Shown: positions 27,734 through 37,027 of the stretch, piece after piece
How the letters are laid out: the number at the start of each line of letters is the position of its first letter
Position numbering within the stretch: position 1 is the first letter of the stretch
From: Vittaforma corneae ATCC 50505
Taxonomy: Eukaryota > Microsporidia > Nosematidae
Length of the DNA stretch: 64,000 nucleotides
Direction: 5' to 3'
NCBI RefSeq assembly: GCF_000231115.1
Contig: NW_006889836.1
Span: forward strand, 124,001-188,000
Notes under the pieces: model-generated
What the model was told of the DNA's origin: nothing
Databases searched by the model: none
Seen by the model: the letters and a program-made list of their open reading frames with translations, nothing else
Program-made: the position numbers and the translations under genes

Positions 27734-28237
27734 ATGAAGCAAACGATAGCCAAAAAATCAAAGAAATGGCTGAAAACATTAAAAAGAAACGGATTTAGAG
27801 AACCATTCCAAATAATTATTGACAATTCGTTTATTAAAGCAGCAAACCAACAGAAAATTGGGCAGTATAGTCTCAATGAAATGCTTAGAAATGAGCCCAA
27901 GCTTTATATGACAAAATGCACGTATGAGAAACACAAAGCACATCTAATAGAAAAGGATTTTAGTGGATATTGCGAAATAATCAAATGTGGCCATGAAAAG
28001 CCACAGACCAATTGCGTCTACCAGTTTATAAAAGAAAATAACCCACACCACTACATTTTAGCAACAAACAACCATCATTATATTTCAGAATTGAAAGAAA
28101 GCAAGCACATTCCAGTTCTGACGATTTTTAGATCACAACTTACAATAAACTGTAACAAGCTGGACTGCACTGTGGGCTTGCATGAGATGTATGCTACTAA
28201 AAGTGAACTTAGACACTTGAAACGGATGTTTGGATAG
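27734..28237 (+). CDS. UTP23: rRNA-processing protein UTP23 (PIN-like)
   Basis: A 167-residue nucleolar small-subunit processome factor. It has the Utp23/Fcf1 pattern: EPFQIIIDNSFIKAA at the PIN start, then TKCTYEKHK, a zinc-binding C-E-I-I-K-C-G-H...C, and the diagnostic N-P-H-H-Y-I-L-A-T-N-N followed by VPVLTIF-type sequence. Utp23 has a degenerate PIN active site and binds the snR30 region of 18S pre-rRNA. The ATG follows CACACCCA. A 67-codon frame over its start (27595-27798) is a shadow. Confidence 0.88.
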   Translation: MKQTIAKKSKKWLKTLKRNGFREPFQIIIDNSFIKAANQQKIGQYSLNEMLRNEPKLYMTKCTYEKHKAHLIEKDFSGYCEIIKCGHEKPQTNCVYQFIKENNPHHYILATNNHHYISELKESKHIPVLTIFRSQLTINCNKLDCTVGLHEMYATKSELRHLKRMFG

Positions 28238-28306
28238 AACAGAAATTAAATCAAAGCACGTTTACAAAAGTATAAGCTTAAGCGATATATTTAATGGGCT
28301 TCTTTG

Positions 28307-29143
28307 TTAATCAAAGTGTATATTGGCTTTTTTAAATTCTAAAAGTAAAAGCAGAAAATCATCAATGCCCATTTTAGAGGTGCGTGCATCTGTTAATCCA
28401 ATACTATCTACAATTTGGTCTATAATGCTGGCAGGATTTAGATTGGAATATTCAGGTACTTTCGTAATCTTTCCTTGGATTAGAGGCGTTTTTAAATTGG
28501 CCAAAAGTGTTTTGTTTTTTCTTCCGAAGCACGCTTTCAACAATACATCAAACTCATTTATGTTTATGGGCGGTCTAGGGATTTTAGGCTCAATTTTCAT
28601 AAAACATGTATCAACCTTGGGCGGCGGCATAAAGCTGTTTTTTGAAACCTTCATAACATGCTCGACATTGGCAAGCAGTTGTACAATAACTGAAAGTCTA
28701 CTGTACTCATCAGACCCTGGCCTTGCAGTAAGTCTATCTCCAAACTCCTTTTGAACCAATATATAGGCACATTTAAAGTCATATGAAATCAGTTTAAGAA
28801 TAATGGGGCAGCTTATATTGAATGGAATATTGGATATGCAAAGATCAAAGTGAGGAATATTTTGACGAAGAACATTTGATTGAATCAGTTCAAGTTTATT
28901 TTTAAACTCCGCTGCCATATTAACCTTATGTATAAGCTCTCTTGCCAGTTTTTTGTCTGTCTCGTATGCAATTACTTTCTTTGCTTTCTGAAGTAGCTTC
29001 AAAGTGATACTCCCTGTGCCTGCACCAATCTCTAGAACGGTATCTGTATGCTTTACATGAGCCTTTTCTATTATTGTATCTATCAATCCATGGTTCTTCA
29101 GAATGTGCTGTCCTTCTGATTTTTTGAGCTTAATGTCCCCCAT
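28307..29143 (-). CDS. DIM1: 18S rRNA dimethyladenosine transferase DIM1
   Basis: A 278-residue SAM-dependent methyltransferase that dimethylates two adjacent adenines at the 3' end of 18S rRNA and is needed for pre-rRNA processing. Motif I is VLEIGAGTGSIT; the catalytic NIPF motif (S-N-I-P-F-N-I-S) corresponds to N-L-P-Y/F; F-M-P-P-P-K-V-D and KNKTLLANLK are family markers. The start has AAAATTTT upstream and the codons ATG GGG GAC. It is tail-to-tail with UTP23, so two 18S-maturation genes are neighbours. Confidence 0.95.
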   Translation of the reverse strand: MGDIKLKKSEGQHILKNHGLIDTIIEKAHVKHTDTVLEIGAGTGSITLKLLQKAKKVIAYETDKKLARELIHKVNMAAEFKNKLELIQSNVLRQNIPHFDLCISNIPFNISCPIILKLISYDFKCAYILVQKEFGDRLTARPGSDEYSRLSVIVQLLANVEHVMKVSKNSFMPPPKVDTCFMKIEPKIPRPPININEFDVLLKACFGRKNKTLLANLKTPLIQGKITKVPEYSNLNPASIIDQIVDSIGLTDARTSKMGIDDFLLLLLEFKKANIHFD

Positions 29144-29376
29144 GTAAAATTTTTCTCATTGTTTGATAAAGAACGTAAAAATTTAGCATTTCAAGTGAGA
29201 AGATACTCAAGCAAGATGCATATCCATATAGACTAGGGATGAAGCGAAATCGAGGTGTTGTTGGCACTTTAACATACAATTCAAGGTCATTTTAATGTAA
29301 CAACCTGATTACTCTGCACAAATACATTCAGGCTATATTTACCACTGTCCAAAGTCAATTGATATTCATAAATAGC

Positions 29377-30705
29377 ATGTTGAGTGGAATGACCCTAAAT
29401 TTCCCCTTAAAACAAGATTTAAATTCACTTACCCCTTTCACAAAAATGAAAACTTTGAAGTCACTCACAATCACTGTGCTAAAAGACATGTGGGGGATAA
29501 TAGCACTTTTTCTCCTTTCGCTTTATTTAAAGGACCCAGGATCCAACTCAAGCATATTGGACTTAGTCATTCCGGATAGATTAATTGTGAAGTTGAAGCT
29601 ATGGTCACAACTCAAGAATGGAGACTGTCTACTGCTTTTAAACATATTCTTTACGTATTTTTTCCTCAGTTTTTTCATTTCAATATGCTTAACTATGTTT
29701 TTCTTTGCTTTCCATCTTCTTTATCCGTGCATCTCAAAAATTGTTTCAAGTCTTTTGCTTCCCTTTGCTGTTCATTACTTTTATTCTTGTCATGAATGGA
29801 GTGACTATAAATCTTTTTTTCTTTTTGCTTCTATCATGCTTTGCATCTATGGAGTCTACAAAGCATACTTCAATCATGATCCAATGCCTTACGAAATGTG
29901 CAATCGATTTTTAGATAAATTTCTTCAGCAAAGTGCAGGATTTTATTTTTCCATATTCATTCAATGGATCTTGATCCTTGTAGATGTTATGTTGATCAGA
30001 GCACAGGATTTGCATGCAGAATCGATCTTTGATAGCTGTCTTTTGTTCTTCTATTTGATTGCATTCATTTACACTAGTTCATATTCAATCAGAGCAACAC
30101 TTACAATCTACCATGCCAGCAGAAGACTCCCAGCCATTAAGGATGCATCATTTTTTGATAAAGTTTACATATTTTTCAATGTGAGATGCTTTTCATTTGC
30201 CAAGACATTGTCATTTGCATTCCTTATACTTGATTCAGTTTACTCTACTTTCTTCCCACACGATCCCGACATACCATCGATATTTGAATACAAGCGATCT
30301 TCCTCCTTTGACTGTCCCATGTCTCGCCAATCATTCTTCAACTATGTTTTATCATCAAAAACTCATATTTGGAAAGGTGATCTCAGAAGAAAGCTAAGAA
30401 AAGTGAACCTAAGGGAGGATGTTCTTCCTTCGGCTTTGATTAGTTGGATGACTCTATACACCTGTATACACTTTATTCAACCTGAATTTATTAGAATTCC
30501 AGAATCATTTGTAATACTCTTTTCCCATTTTTTCATTGTAGTGGAGGTTTTCAACAGCTTTATATTTATAGAAATTTATAGAACAACATATGGAACGATT
30601 CAAGAGCCAGCAAAGAGCGTTCCTTTGAACCCAATAGCAGAAGATGATGTTGTTATATCAAAAATTGATGTTAATAGCAATCCGAGTGAAAATGTGGAGA
30701 TGTAG
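29377..30705 (+). CDS. Multipass membrane protein, unknown function
   Basis: A 442-residue protein with roughly eight to nine hydrophobic segments (clusters near 35-55, 85-140, 150-170, 190-210, 230-255, 280-305, 375-420) and a hydrophilic acidic tail. There are no transporter signature motifs or glycosyltransferase residues that I recognise. It is rich in Phe, Tyr and Cys within the spans. The first ATG (29377) was chosen over a TTG six codons earlier. It is divergent from DIM1 across ~230 bp. Confidence 0.65.
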   Translation: MLSGMTLNFPLKQDLNSLTPFTKMKTLKSLTITVLKDMWGIIALFLLSLYLKDPGSNSSILDLVIPDRLIVKLKLWSQLKNGDCLLLLNIFFTYFFLSFFISICLTMFFFAFHLLYPCISKIVSSLLLPFAVHYFYSCHEWSDYKSFFLFASIMLCIYGVYKAYFNHDPMPYEMCNRFLDKFLQQSAGFYFSIFIQWILILVDVMLIRAQDLHAESIFDSCLLFFYLIAFIYTSSYSIRATLTIYHASRRLPAIKDASFFDKVYIFFNVRCFSFAKTLSFAFLILDSVYSTFFPHDPDIPSIFEYKRSSSFDCPMSRQSFFNYVLSSKTHIWKGDLRRKLRKVNLREDVLPSALISWMTLYTCIHFIQPEFIRIPESFVILFSHFFIVVEVFNSFIFIEIYRTTYGTIQEPAKSVPLNPIAEDDVVISKIDVNSNPSENVEM

Positions 30706-30876
30706 AAACGAATAATTAAAACAAGATATTATTTGGTAAAAAATTTTATACCCAATATTGTGATTGGCTGAAGTATATAAAGTTAATATAGGAGTACATT
30801 TGCGTCAATGCTGTATGAACTGTGTTATTTAGGATGCATTCACCATCGTTTGTGCTTTCTCAAAGTATACCCCCAG

Positions 30877-31317
30877 ATGAGTGACAACGAAAGTAGTCAT
30901 GAGTTTTTGTCTCTTCTAAATCAAATAACAAATGACGGGATGGATAGGAGTTTATATGAAAAGATAGCATGTGAGTTTACAAACTTCAAAAACATTCCAT
31001 CCTCTTATCTTTTGAGTCTTTTGAAACATTTTGTGAGATTCGAAGATGAGCCTTTATATGTTAATGAAATTAGAAACTATCTTAAAGAGAACGACCATGA
31101 GCTATTTATAGAGTATGGGAATAAGTTTAAAAACTGTAAAGGTTGTTTTGAGGTATTTGGTATTCAACCTGAGAACCTCAAAGAATACGATTTTGTCAAA
31201 GTAGAAAGAGAAAAGAAAGAATGCAATGAGAAGGTGTATAGCAATCTTAAAGATAGAAGAAATGGGGATAGAAAAATAAAGAAACAGGCGAAATTACTTG
31301 CTGCCGAAAAGATATAA
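30877..31317 (+). CDS. Hypothetical charged protein, likely frame-disrupted at its 3' end
   Basis: A 146-residue unrecognised protein. The N-terminal ~85 residues look helical and folded; the C-terminal part is very rich in Lys, Glu and Arg. The ATG at 30877 directly follows ACCCCCAG and is preferred over an ATG at 30808. The frame stops at 31317, but the next frame is open from 31280 to 31396 and encodes a perfectly matching continuation of a charged coiled coil (KEKLERLNEKKKKKEELEEL). A single-base shift near 31300-31317 is likely, giving a ~172-residue protein. Confidence 0.55.
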   Translation: MSDNESSHEFLSLLNQITNDGMDRSLYEKIACEFTNFKNIPSSYLLSLLKHFVRFEDEPLYVNEIRNYLKENDHELFIEYGNKFKNCKGCFEVFGIQPENLKEYDFVKVEREKKECNEKVYSNLKDRRNGDRKIKKQAKLLAAEKI

Positions 31318-31575
31318 AGAAAAGCTCGAGCGTTTAAATGAGAAGAAAAAGAAGAAGGAGGAGCTTGAAGAGTTAATTAGAAAGCAGAATCTGTGATGAA
31401 TATTTTGTAGTAATAGTTCTATGCTATTCTTTGCCAGTTTATTAAAATAGACGCATATCAACACATAGTATTTGGTCTTGTATAGATACTAAACAGTAAT
31501 GGCTGTTCTTTTAACATTTACTTGATTTCAAAATTTTACAACTTAAATATTTTCTAGCTCAAGTATCTTTCCGAA

Positions 31576-33381
31576 ATGACCCTCATGGGTAAAACAATTG
31601 AAGAGACATATCAGAAAAAGACACCGAAAGAACATATTCTTCTTAGACCAGATACTTACATTGGTGCCATAGACAAGGATGTGCAGCAGATGTACGTCTG
31701 GGATGATGAAAAAAAGAAAGTTGTTTGCAAGTCAGTCAGCTATGTTCCGGGTCTCTACAAGATTTTCGATGAAATACTGGTAAATGCAGCTGACAACAAG
31801 ATGAGAGACCCAAAGATGAACATCCTGAGAGTGGATATATCAAAGGAACAGAACCAAATTTCAATTTTCAATAATGGAAGCGGTATACCTGTGAAGATAC
31901 ACGCAAAGGAGAATGTATACGTTCCTGAACTCATCTTTGGTCACCTTCTTACTGGAAGTAACTACGACGATAACGAAAAGAAAATTACAGGCGGTAGAAA
32001 TGGATATGGCGCCAAGCTGTGCAACATCTTTTCCACCGAATTTATAGTAGAGACTGCGGACAAGTCAGTTAAAAAAAAGTATTACCAAAGATTCACGAAA
32101 AACATGGATAATACCGAAGAACCAATTATTGAGAGGTATACCGGGGAAGAGTTTACTAAAATCACATTTAAACCTGATCTGAAAAGATTCAAAATGGCGG
32201 AACTTGAAGATGACATCATTTCTCTTTTAAAGAAACGTGTATATGACATGTGTGGTACCTTGAAGAGTGTAAATGTGTACTTAAATGGTGAGCTTCTTCC
32301 AGTTAAAAATTTTAAGGAGTATATTAAACTATATCTTCACAATGAAGAACAAGTTGTTCACTCAATCGTGAATGGGCGTTGGGAGGTCGGATTTGCTGTG
32401 TCTGAGGATCAGTTCAACCAGGTCAGCTTTGTTAATAGTATTTCTACATCAAAGGGAGGCACACATGTAAATCACGTAATGGATCAGCTGATTGATCCTA
32501 TAACAGAGGCTATTAAAAAGAAAGATAAAAGTCTTGATGTCAAACCTATTCATATAAAAAATAACATATTTATTTTTATTAACTGTCTCATCGAAAATCC
32601 GGCTTTTGACAGCCAAACCAAGGAAAACCTGACACTGAAAGTTTCTTCATTTGGATCAAAATGCTTACCTATTGAATCGTTTGTCAAGGATATTATCAAA
32701 AATACTCCGCTAGTTGAGAAAATTGTTTCATTTTCCAGAGCCAAGCAATCTGCACAGTTGAAAAAGACTGATGGAACAAAGACGTCACGTCTCAGTGGAA
32801 TACCTAAGCTTGAAGATGCAAATCTAGCAGGTACGAAGCGATCGCAGGAATGTACTCTTATTCTCACAGAGGGAGATTCGGCCAAAACACTGGCTGTTGC
32901 TGGATTATCAGTAGTAGGCAGAGACTTGTATGGCGTCTTTCCTTTAAGAGGTAAATTATTGAATGTTAGAGAAGCTAATCACAAACAAATTATGGACAAC
33001 TCTGAAATATCGAGTATTAAGAAAATCCTTGGATTGCAGCACGGGAGGATATATGAAGACACAAGCACTCTAAGATACGGACATATTATGATTATGACAG
33101 ATCAGGATCATGATGGTTCCCATATCAAGGGATTGATTATTAATTTTCTTGATCATTTTTTCCCGTCGCTTCTCAAGATTAAGAATTTTCTCCTCGAATT
33201 TATCACGCCAATTATCAGGGCCACCAAGAAAGGTGTTACGCAGGATTTTTTTACAATTCCTGAATATGAAAAATTTAAGGCAGAAAACGAGGGATGGGCA
33301 ATAAAATACTACAAAGGTTTAGGTACATCGACCTCCAAAGATGCAAAAGCAGTATTTTTCAGATCTTCCAAAGCATGTTAA
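31576..33381 (+). CDS. TOP2: DNA topoisomerase II, N-terminal part, split by frameshift
   Basis: This half carries the ATPase and TOPRIM domains of type IIA topoisomerase, which passes one duplex through a double-strand break. Visible motifs: N-x-x-D-N ATP site (VNAADNK), GRNGYGAKLCNIFS, a QTKE-type lysine loop (S-Q-T-K-E-N-L), the TOPRIM EGDSAK and D-Q-D-H-D-G-S-H metal site, and GLGTSTSKDAK. The frame then drifts into unrelated sequence and stops at 33381. Everything expected next is encoded in the adjacent frame from about 33345, so one base is missing or extra near the GCAAAAGCAG string (33343-33352). An alternative ATG at 31585 follows CCCTC. Confidence 0.95.
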   Translation: MTLMGKTIEETYQKKTPKEHILLRPDTYIGAIDKDVQQMYVWDDEKKKVVCKSVSYVPGLYKIFDEILVNAADNKMRDPKMNILRVDISKEQNQISIFNNGSGIPVKIHAKENVYVPELIFGHLLTGSNYDDNEKKITGGRNGYGAKLCNIFSTEFIVETADKSVKKKYYQRFTKNMDNTEEPIIERYTGEEFTKITFKPDLKRFKMAELEDDIISLLKKRVYDMCGTLKSVNVYLNGELLPVKNFKEYIKLYLHNEEQVVHSIVNGRWEVGFAVSEDQFNQVSFVNSISTSKGGTHVNHVMDQLIDPITEAIKKKDKSLDVKPIHIKNNIFIFINCLIENPAFDSQTKENLTLKVSSFGSKCLPIESFVKDIIKNTPLVEKIVSFSRAKQSAQLKKTDGTKTSRLSGIPKLEDANLAGTKRSQECTLILTEGDSAKTLAVAGLSVVGRDLYGVFPLRGKLLNVREANHKQIMDNSEISSIKKILGLQHGRIYEDTSTLRYGHIMIMTDQDHDGSHIKGLIINFLDHFFPSLLKIKNFLLEFITPIIRATKKGVTQDFFTIPEYEKFKAENEGWAIKYYKGLGTSTSKDAKAVFFRSSKAC

Positions 33382-35311
33382 AAGTTTTTCACCAATATCA
33401 GAACCTGATCGTGAACTAATTGACTTAGCTTTCAATAAAAAGAAGGCGGACGAACGTAAGTCTTGGCTTGGCGACTTTGTTCCTGGCACCTACTTGGATC
33501 AATCGGCTTCTAACATTTCAATTTCTGATTTTATCAACAAAGAGTTGATTTTATTTAGTGTGGCTGATAACACCAGGTCTATTCCGTCCATTATGGATGG
33601 ATTGAAACCTGGCCAGAGAAAGGTATTGTTTAGCTGCTTTAAGAGAAATTTAAAATCAGAAATAAAAGTTGCCCAATTGGTGGGTTATGTCAGCGAGCAA
33701 TCTGCGTACCACCATGGCGAGCAATCACTTTGCGCCACTATTGTTAACATGGCGCAGGATTTCGTTGGGTCTAACAATATTAATTTACTATTACCAATAG
33801 GATCGTTTGGTTCTCGTTTACAGGGTGGCAAGGATGCTGCTAGTTCGAGATACATATATACCAATCTTAATCCACTAACTAGGCTAATCTTTAGTGAGCA
33901 TGACGACCCTATTCTCAACTATTTAGATGAGGATAATGTAAGAATTGAGCCCGAATACTATGTTCCGATTATTCCAATGGTACTTGTCAACGGTGCAGAT
34001 GGAATAGGCACCGGATGGTCCACTAGTATTCCAAACTTCAATCCACTAGATGTCCTTAAGAATATCAGAAAGCTAATGCAAAATGAAAAGATGGATGAAA
34101 TGGCTCCATATTACAAAAACTTTCGAGGAGAAATTCTGAGACAATCCGAAGGTAAGTTTGTAGTGAACGGTATTGTTGAACAACTTGATGAGTATAACTC
34201 TGAGATTTTAGAACTTCCCGTAGGAACATGGACACAGACATACAAAGAATACTTGGAAAATCTATTACAAAATGGAGTGATTAGAGATTACAAAGAATAT
34301 CACACCGAGAAAAAAGTTAATTTTCTTGTGACCTCATTTAAAAAGTTTCCGTTAAAAATTTCAACAACTTTAACAACATCAAATATGGTGTGCTTTGATT
34401 CAGAAGGCAAAATCAAGAAGTACGAGACACCTTTGGAAATAATCAAGGAATTTTACTATACTCGACTGAGATTTTATACTACACGTAAAGAATATCGATT
34501 GAAAGCAATTAAGGAGGAGTTAAATAAACTTGAGAATAAGGCAAGATTTATCAGAGAAGTTATTAATGGAAGACTTGTAATCAACAATCGCCCAACGGAT
34601 AGTATTGTTAGGGATTTGGAGTCAATGAAGTTTGATAGGTTTGATAACTTTGAGTATTTACTCGGAATGAAGATTTCATCTTTGACTAAAGAAAAAGTTG
34701 AGAAGTTAAATAAGGAATGTGAAGAGAAAAGGACCGAGTATGAGACGCTTTCTAGGAAGTCTGCATATGATCTATGGTCTGAAGACCTTGATAAATTTGA
34801 GGCTGCCTACATTAAAGTATTTGAAGAGGATAGAGCTGAGTACGATGCTGAAGTTTCTAAGAAATCTAAAAAGCCTCTCAAAAAAAAGTTTTCCACTCAA
34901 GAATTAGCCAAGTATGGGGTCATTGCCGAATCATCTTCAATAAAGAAGTTAGATAAAAAAGAAACGACTTCAGTTCAAAAAAAAGTAAAATCAAAGACCA
35001 AAGCCAATGACAAGCCTGATAAAAAGTCAGTTAAAGTGACAAAGAAAAAGGCTAAAAGTAATGAACAGCCTGTCAAAAAGATTAAAACAGAAGCATCTGC
35101 TAAATCGTTTGGAGCAGCTGTAGAAAGTGACTCCTCTGAGTTCTCTAATCCTGGGATAAATACAGGAATCTTGATAATTAAATACCTAGTGATTAACTTC
35201 CAAAATATAATGTGTTGTTTTGGAGTGTCTGAAGTTCAAAATACCAGGTTAATATTTGAAATTTTGGCAAGTTGGTGTGTTTTTTTAAAGTTTTGCACAC
35301 AAGTACCCTAA
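33341..35311 (+). CDS. TOP2: DNA topoisomerase II, C-terminal part, split by frameshift
   Basis: This continues TOP2 from QYFSDLPKH in the next frame. It contains the winged-helix cleavage domain with SMDGLKP-type sequence (S-I-M-D-G-L-K-P-G-Q-R-K), YHHGE, and the catalytic Arg170-Tyr171 (R-Y-I-Y-T). The tower and coiled-coil gate follow, then a Lys-rich C-terminal tail (about residues 500-590) typical of eukaryotic Top2. The final ~50 residues turn abruptly hydrophobic and Cys-containing. In another frame a stop follows within nine codons of 35155 (TAA at 35179-35181), so a second frame slip near 35150-35157 is plausible and the true end may be there. Confidence 0.93.
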   Translation: MQKQYFSDLPKHVKSFSPISEPDRELIDLAFNKKKADERKSWLGDFVPGTYLDQSASNISISDFINKELILFSVADNTRSIPSIMDGLKPGQRKVLFSCFKRNLKSEIKVAQLVGYVSEQSAYHHGEQSLCATIVNMAQDFVGSNNINLLLPIGSFGSRLQGGKDAASSRYIYTNLNPLTRLIFSEHDDPILNYLDEDNVRIEPEYYVPIIPMVLVNGADGIGTGWSTSIPNFNPLDVLKNIRKLMQNEKMDEMAPYYKNFRGEILRQSEGKFVVNGIVEQLDEYNSEILELPVGTWTQTYKEYLENLLQNGVIRDYKEYHTEKKVNFLVTSFKKFPLKISTTLTTSNMVCFDSEGKIKKYETPLEIIKEFYYTRLRFYTTRKEYRLKAIKEELNKLENKARFIREVINGRLVINNRPTDSIVRDLESMKFDRFDNFEYLLGMKISSLTKEKVEKLNKECEEKRTEYETLSRKSAYDLWSEDLDKFEAAYIKVFEEDRAEYDAEVSKKSKKPLKKKFSTQELAKYGVIAESSSIKKLDKKETTSVQKKVKSKTKANDKPDKKSVKVTKKKAKSNEQPVKKIKTEASAKSFGAAVESDSSEFSNPGINTGILIIKYLVINFQNIMCCFGVSEVQNTRLIFEILASWCVFLKFCTQVP

Positions 35312-35382
35312 CATATTCTGATCCAAACGGTTGCAACATTGATAGTGCAATGCTCTATAAATAGCCACACTAACAACTAAAC

Positions 35383-35399
35383 ACCCCTAGGCTAGGGGT
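35383..35399. promoter_or_regulatory. GC-rich perfect inverted repeat upstream of DCP1
   Basis: ACCCCTAG-G-CTAGGGGT is an 8-bp perfect palindrome with one central base. It lies 47 bases before the DCP1 ATG and ~20 bases after a TATA-like CTATAAATA (35354-35362). It is conspicuous in this AT-rich context and combines the CCC and GGG strings seen singly before other genes. It may be an operator for a dimeric factor, or chance. Confidence 0.45.
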
Positions 35400-35446
35400 T
35401 TCAGTGCTAGGCATTTGATTAAGATCAAAGTAGTCTTCCTCTTGAA

Positions 35447-35917
35447 ATGCTGATTTTCAATACCACCCTCAGTCGAATGATTGAATCATTAAAATCCAAA
35501 AGCTACCAAGAATGCAATGAACCTTTTATAAACTCGACACAGCGCAAAATAGTTGACAGATATCTTTTGTCAATTGACAATTTGTATTCTAAGCTTGTAT
35601 TTACTACCGGGAAAGTAATTCTTTATATTTTTGAAAACAATGAATGGATTGAGATGAATCTCGAAGGACCACTGTACTTGTACAGAAGAAACAACGAGGA
35701 AAATGTAAGCTCGCAGTACCGACTGATAGTTTTAAGTAGAAACAATATGCAAGATTTTAAACTGAACATTCCAAACAGCTTTTATCTTGAGTGCCAGAAT
35801 CAAGCCGTGGTATTCAGCCACTTGGATAAAAACAATATTTTTGGATTTTGGTTTGACAACGAGTTGGTTGTTAAAAAATTTTACCAGGTCTTGCAACATA
35901 TTCTAAAAAATAAGTAA
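35447..35917 (+). CDS. DCP1: mRNA decapping protein DCP1
   Basis: A 156-residue EVH1-like protein that activates the Dcp2 decapping enzyme in cytoplasmic mRNA decay. It matches Dcp1 along its length: the N-terminal helix, VILYIFENNEWIEMNLEGPLYLYRR (consensus 'Y-x-F...W-x-x-x-x-V/L-E-G-x-L-F-L-Y-x-R'), RLIVLSRNNMQDF ('I-L-N-R-x-x-x-x-x-F'), and the final G-F-W-F-D-N-E ('G-I-W-F-x-D'). It is reduced to the domain alone. An alternative ATG ten codons downstream is possible. DCP2 is not in the window. Confidence 0.88.
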   Translation: MLIFNTTLSRMIESLKSKSYQECNEPFINSTQRKIVDRYLLSIDNLYSKLVFTTGKVILYIFENNEWIEMNLEGPLYLYRRNNEENVSSQYRLIVLSRNNMQDFKLNIPNSFYLECQNQAVVFSHLDKNNIFGFWFDNELVVKKFYQVLQHILKNK

Positions 35918-36078
35918 AAATAAATAAGCAAGCAAATGCCATAAATAAATATATAATGCTCTGGAACTCTAAGTTGTTATTGCACTTTGTGTATGAATCC
36001 ATAACTGTGGAGTAATGCACCCACCTCCTGTTTATAACTAAATATACTTATTTTTGAAGCCAGCTTAACAACAACGAT

Positions 36079-36687
36079 TTATTCAATATTTGACTGAACA
36101 TTTTTAATGTACTTGCTGCACTCAATACCTGCAATACAGCCTGAGGCTGCCGCTGTGACAGCCTGTTTGTACTTAAAATCCTGTACATCTCCGCATGCAA
36201 AGAGTCCTTTCACAGAAGTATGCATTCGCGTATTAGTAATAACATATCCCATCTCATTGACCTTAACATCGCTCTCTAAAAATTTAGTATTTGGATCGTG
36301 CCCAATAGCAAAAAATAATCCACTAACTCTCAACTCAAACTTCTCGTCGGTTTGAGCATTTTTCAGCTTTATGTATTCAAGAAATTCAGTTCCATGTGCT
36401 GAAACAAGATTGGCCGGTGTGATTATTTCAACATTTCTAAGAGACTTCACTCGCTGGAGCATATCTCTTCTTGCTCTAAATTCATTTCTCCTATGAATCA
36501 AATATACTTTTGATGCAATATTGCTCATATAAATTGTTTCCTCCATTGCCGAGTCTCCACCACCAATAATGGCAACGACTTCATCTTTAAAGAAAAATCC
36601 ATCACAAACAGCGCATGCACTAATACCCCTTTTGCCAGAACTCTCCTTCCTTCGTGCCTGGGACATACAATCGTCGTGCAGACGCAC
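36079..36687 (-). CDS. TRR1: Thioredoxin reductase, C-terminal part, split by frameshift
   Basis: This half has the redox-active C-A-V-C pair in S-A-C-A-V-C-D-G, the NADPH-binding GGGDSAMEE with downstream H-R-R-N-E-F-R-A, and the second FAD segment FACGDVQD. These make the low-molecular-weight (fungal/bacterial type) thioredoxin reductase. The listed 5' end is only the limit of the open frame; real coding starts near 36634, where this frame takes over from the upstream part. The first residues in this frame before ISACAVCDG are not family-like. Confidence 0.93.
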   Translation of the reverse strand: MRLHDDCMSQARRKESSGKRGISACAVCDGFFFKDEVVAIIGGGDSAMEETIYMSNIASKVYLIHRRNEFRARRDMLQRVKSLRNVEIITPANLVSAHGTEFLEYIKLKNAQTDEKFELRVSGLFFAIGHDPNTKFLESDVKVNEMGYVITNTRMHTSVKGLFACGDVQDFKYKQAVTAAASGCIAGIECSKYIKNVQSNIE

Positions 36688-37027
36688 CTGTTGCTAATAT
36701 AACACCCTTGGCCTCATATTTTGAATTTAAAGTATAAACAATAAAATTTTCACCATGCCTTTCCAATTTGGTTACTGTACTGGAAATAACTCTAAGACCC
36801 TTACTTACTGCTTGGGCTTTCATGTCGTCCATTAGTTTAGGACCCTGCGTTCCATGTGGAAATCCTGGATAGTTATCTACTGCTGTAGTTGTGGTGAGCT
36901 GGCCACCAGGGCCGATGCCACCAACTACTTCACCTTCAAAGAGTAAAGGCTTGTAGTCTATAGTAAATAATGCAGCTGTGTATGCGGCAGGACCACTACC
37001 TATTATCACAACATTTTCAACCACCAT
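36620..37027 (-). CDS. TRR1: Thioredoxin reductase, N-terminal part, split by frameshift
   Basis: The FAD-binding half: V-V-I-I-G-S-G-P-A-A-Y-T-A-A-L (residues 6-20), GGQLTTTTAVDNYPGFP, and ATGASARRL. The enzyme reduces thioredoxin with NADPH and is the main disulfide reductant in organisms lacking glutathione reductase. The frame runs to E-F-W-Q-K-G, where the family continues S-A-C-A-V-C, but here hits a stop; the continuation is one base away at a run AAAAGGGG (36626-36633 on the minus strand). The ATG follows TTTCCCCC, a strong CCC start context with an AAATTT box. Confidence 0.93.
   Translation of the reverse strand: MVVENVVIIGSGPAAYTAALFTIDYKPLLFEGEVVGGIGPGGQLTTTTAVDNYPGFPHGTQGPKLMDDMKAQAVSKGLRVISSTVTKLERHGENFIVYTLNSKYEAKGVILATGASARRLYVPGTKEGEFWQKGY

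Noticed and set aside
27595..27798. 67-codon ORF over the UTP23 start
   Set aside because: No start signal or motif; overlaps a well-supported gene.
33341..33381. Programmed ribosomal frameshifting in TOP2
   Set aside because: No classical slippery site with a downstream structure is evident, and four other unrelated genes show similar breaks, so indel errors explain more.
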